This document shows, one piece after another, positions 14,701 through 15,286 of a stretch of DNA of 15,286 nt. A program made the translations under genes and the position numbers. Below the pieces are notes generated by a model, which saw nothing but the letters and a program-made list of their open reading frames with translations, was not told the DNA's origin and did no database searches. Every line of letters begins with the position of its first letter. Position 1 is the stretch's first letter. Origin of the DNA: UBA6215 sp964484255 (GTDB taxonomy: Bacteria > Omnitrophota > Gorgyraeia > Pluralincolimonadales > Pluralincolimonadaceae); assembly GCA_964484255.1 (NCBI GenBank), contig CAZAEH010000033.1, positions 1 to 15,286 on the forward strand. Reading direction: 5' to 3'.

Positions 14701-15285
14701 CTATCTGGTAAAGCCCGTGACCTCCGACAAGACCTTGCCCGTCCAGACGATCCCGATAACGGCTGAAGTTATATCGGTAAACAACCTGCCCCAAAAGACA
14801 CCTGTAACACCGAAAAACCTCGAGCCGAAATAGGCCAACGGGACCATCAATACTATGACCCTAATACCGGTAAGTATCGCCGAAGAAGCCGGCTTATGTA
14901 TGCCTGTCATGCAGAAAGTGGCATAACGGTGCACTTCGAGGAACCCGTAACCGAAACATGTTATGTATATATACCTTACCAGGATATTTATGACCTCGGC
15001 GTCCGACGAGAACAGCGCGCCGAGCGGCCGCGCAATGAACAGGAATACGAAAGCTGCTGCAAAACCGAAGACCAGAGCAAAGAGCATGGCGCCTTTGCGG
15101 ACGGCCCTTATGCGGTCGAAACGCCCTGCCCCGTAATTCTGGGCTATGAACGGCACCAGAGACATGCCTACGGTCATCGGTATCATGAAGGCGAACATCT
15201 CCATCCTGCCGGCGACGCCGACCGCGGCTACCGCGGCCTGGCCGAACCCGGAGACTATCTTTATGACAATAGCCGCCGATATCGG
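14701..15285 (-). CDS. MATE-family multidrug/toxin exporter, C-terminal part (5' end off the window)
   Basis: The last 194 residues of a MATE transporter are visible; the frame is open through the right edge of the window, so the true start is outside. The segment AVAAVGVAGRMEMFAFMIPM followed by VPFIAQNYGAGRFDRIR is a classic MATE signature of the start of a six-helix half, and GVFWGRLFTDITSAVIGIVW lies near the end. An internal ATG at 15204 should not be taken as the start, because clear MATE sequence continues upstream of it. The family exports cations, drugs or metabolites using H+ or Na+; the substrate is not evident. It is followed after 41 nt by the methyltransferase gene on the same strand. 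Confidence 0.92.
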   Translation of the reverse strand, partial: PISAAIVIKIVSGFGQAAVAAVGVAGRMEMFAFMIPMTVGMSLVPFIAQNYGAGRFDRIRAVRKGAMLFALVFGFAAAFVFLFIARPLGALFSSDAEVINILVRYIYITCFGYGFLEVHRYATFCMTGIHKPASSAILTGIRVIVLMVPLAYFGSRFFGVTGVFWGRLFTDITSAVIGIVWTGKVLSEVTGFTR

Positions 15286-15286
15286 C

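Noticed and set aside
14660..14794. N-terminal extension of the methyltransferase back to 14794
   Set aside because: That stretch lies within the MATE coding sequence in another frame, and the methyltransferase-like sequence begins only at the ATG at 14659.

Overview
The window comes from a diderm (Gram-negative-type) bacterium. It encodes a tripartite RND pump with two lipoprotein components, a beta-barrel porin ending in Phe, and a secreted asparaginase. Base composition looks roughly balanced, but ATA (Ile) and AGG (Arg) codons are unusually frequent. That codon pattern, with tight polycistronic packing, would fit an uncultured diderm lineage such as Omnitrophota or Elusimicrobiota; this is a low-confidence guess from codon feel only. 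I recognise no RNA gene, insertion sequence or CRISPR array.

Region A (1-6165, minus strand) is a drug-efflux operon. In transcription order it holds a TetR-family repressor, an AcrA/MexA-type periplasmic adaptor lipoprotein, an AcrB/MexB-type RND permease, and an OprM/NodT-type outer-membrane factor that runs off the left edge. Spacings are 1 nt and 13 nt, then a 4-nt GTGA overlap. A near-consensus sigma70 promoter (TTGACA, 16 nt, TATAAT) lies upstream of the repressor and is overlapped by two palindromes, so an autoregulated operon is likely. A plus-strand MFS exporter (6306-7583) diverges from the same control region.

Region B (7619-15286, minus strand) looks like one long polycistron. 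In order: a MATE-family transporter (its start lies off the right edge), a SAM methyltransferase, a stand-alone ABC ATPase of the ModF/YlmA type, aspartate 4-decarboxylase (AspD), aspartate:alanine antiporter (AspT), periplasmic L-asparaginase, and an OprB-type porin. The last four make a coherent pathway. Asparagine would cross the outer membrane (perhaps through the porin) and be deamidated to aspartate in the periplasm. AspT would bring aspartate in against alanine, and AspD would decarboxylate it to alanine and CO2. AspT/AspD pairs are known to generate proton motive force. The addition of a secreted asparaginase and a porin in the same transcription unit is the most interesting feature of the window.

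The porin gene and the MFS gene converge with only 35 bp between them and no convincing terminator. Other points worth a second look are a Gln in place of the H-loop His in the ABC ATPase, loss of three Phe residues in the RND drug pocket, an asparaginase lacking the usual loop Tyr, and a possible leaderless start for the methyltransferase.
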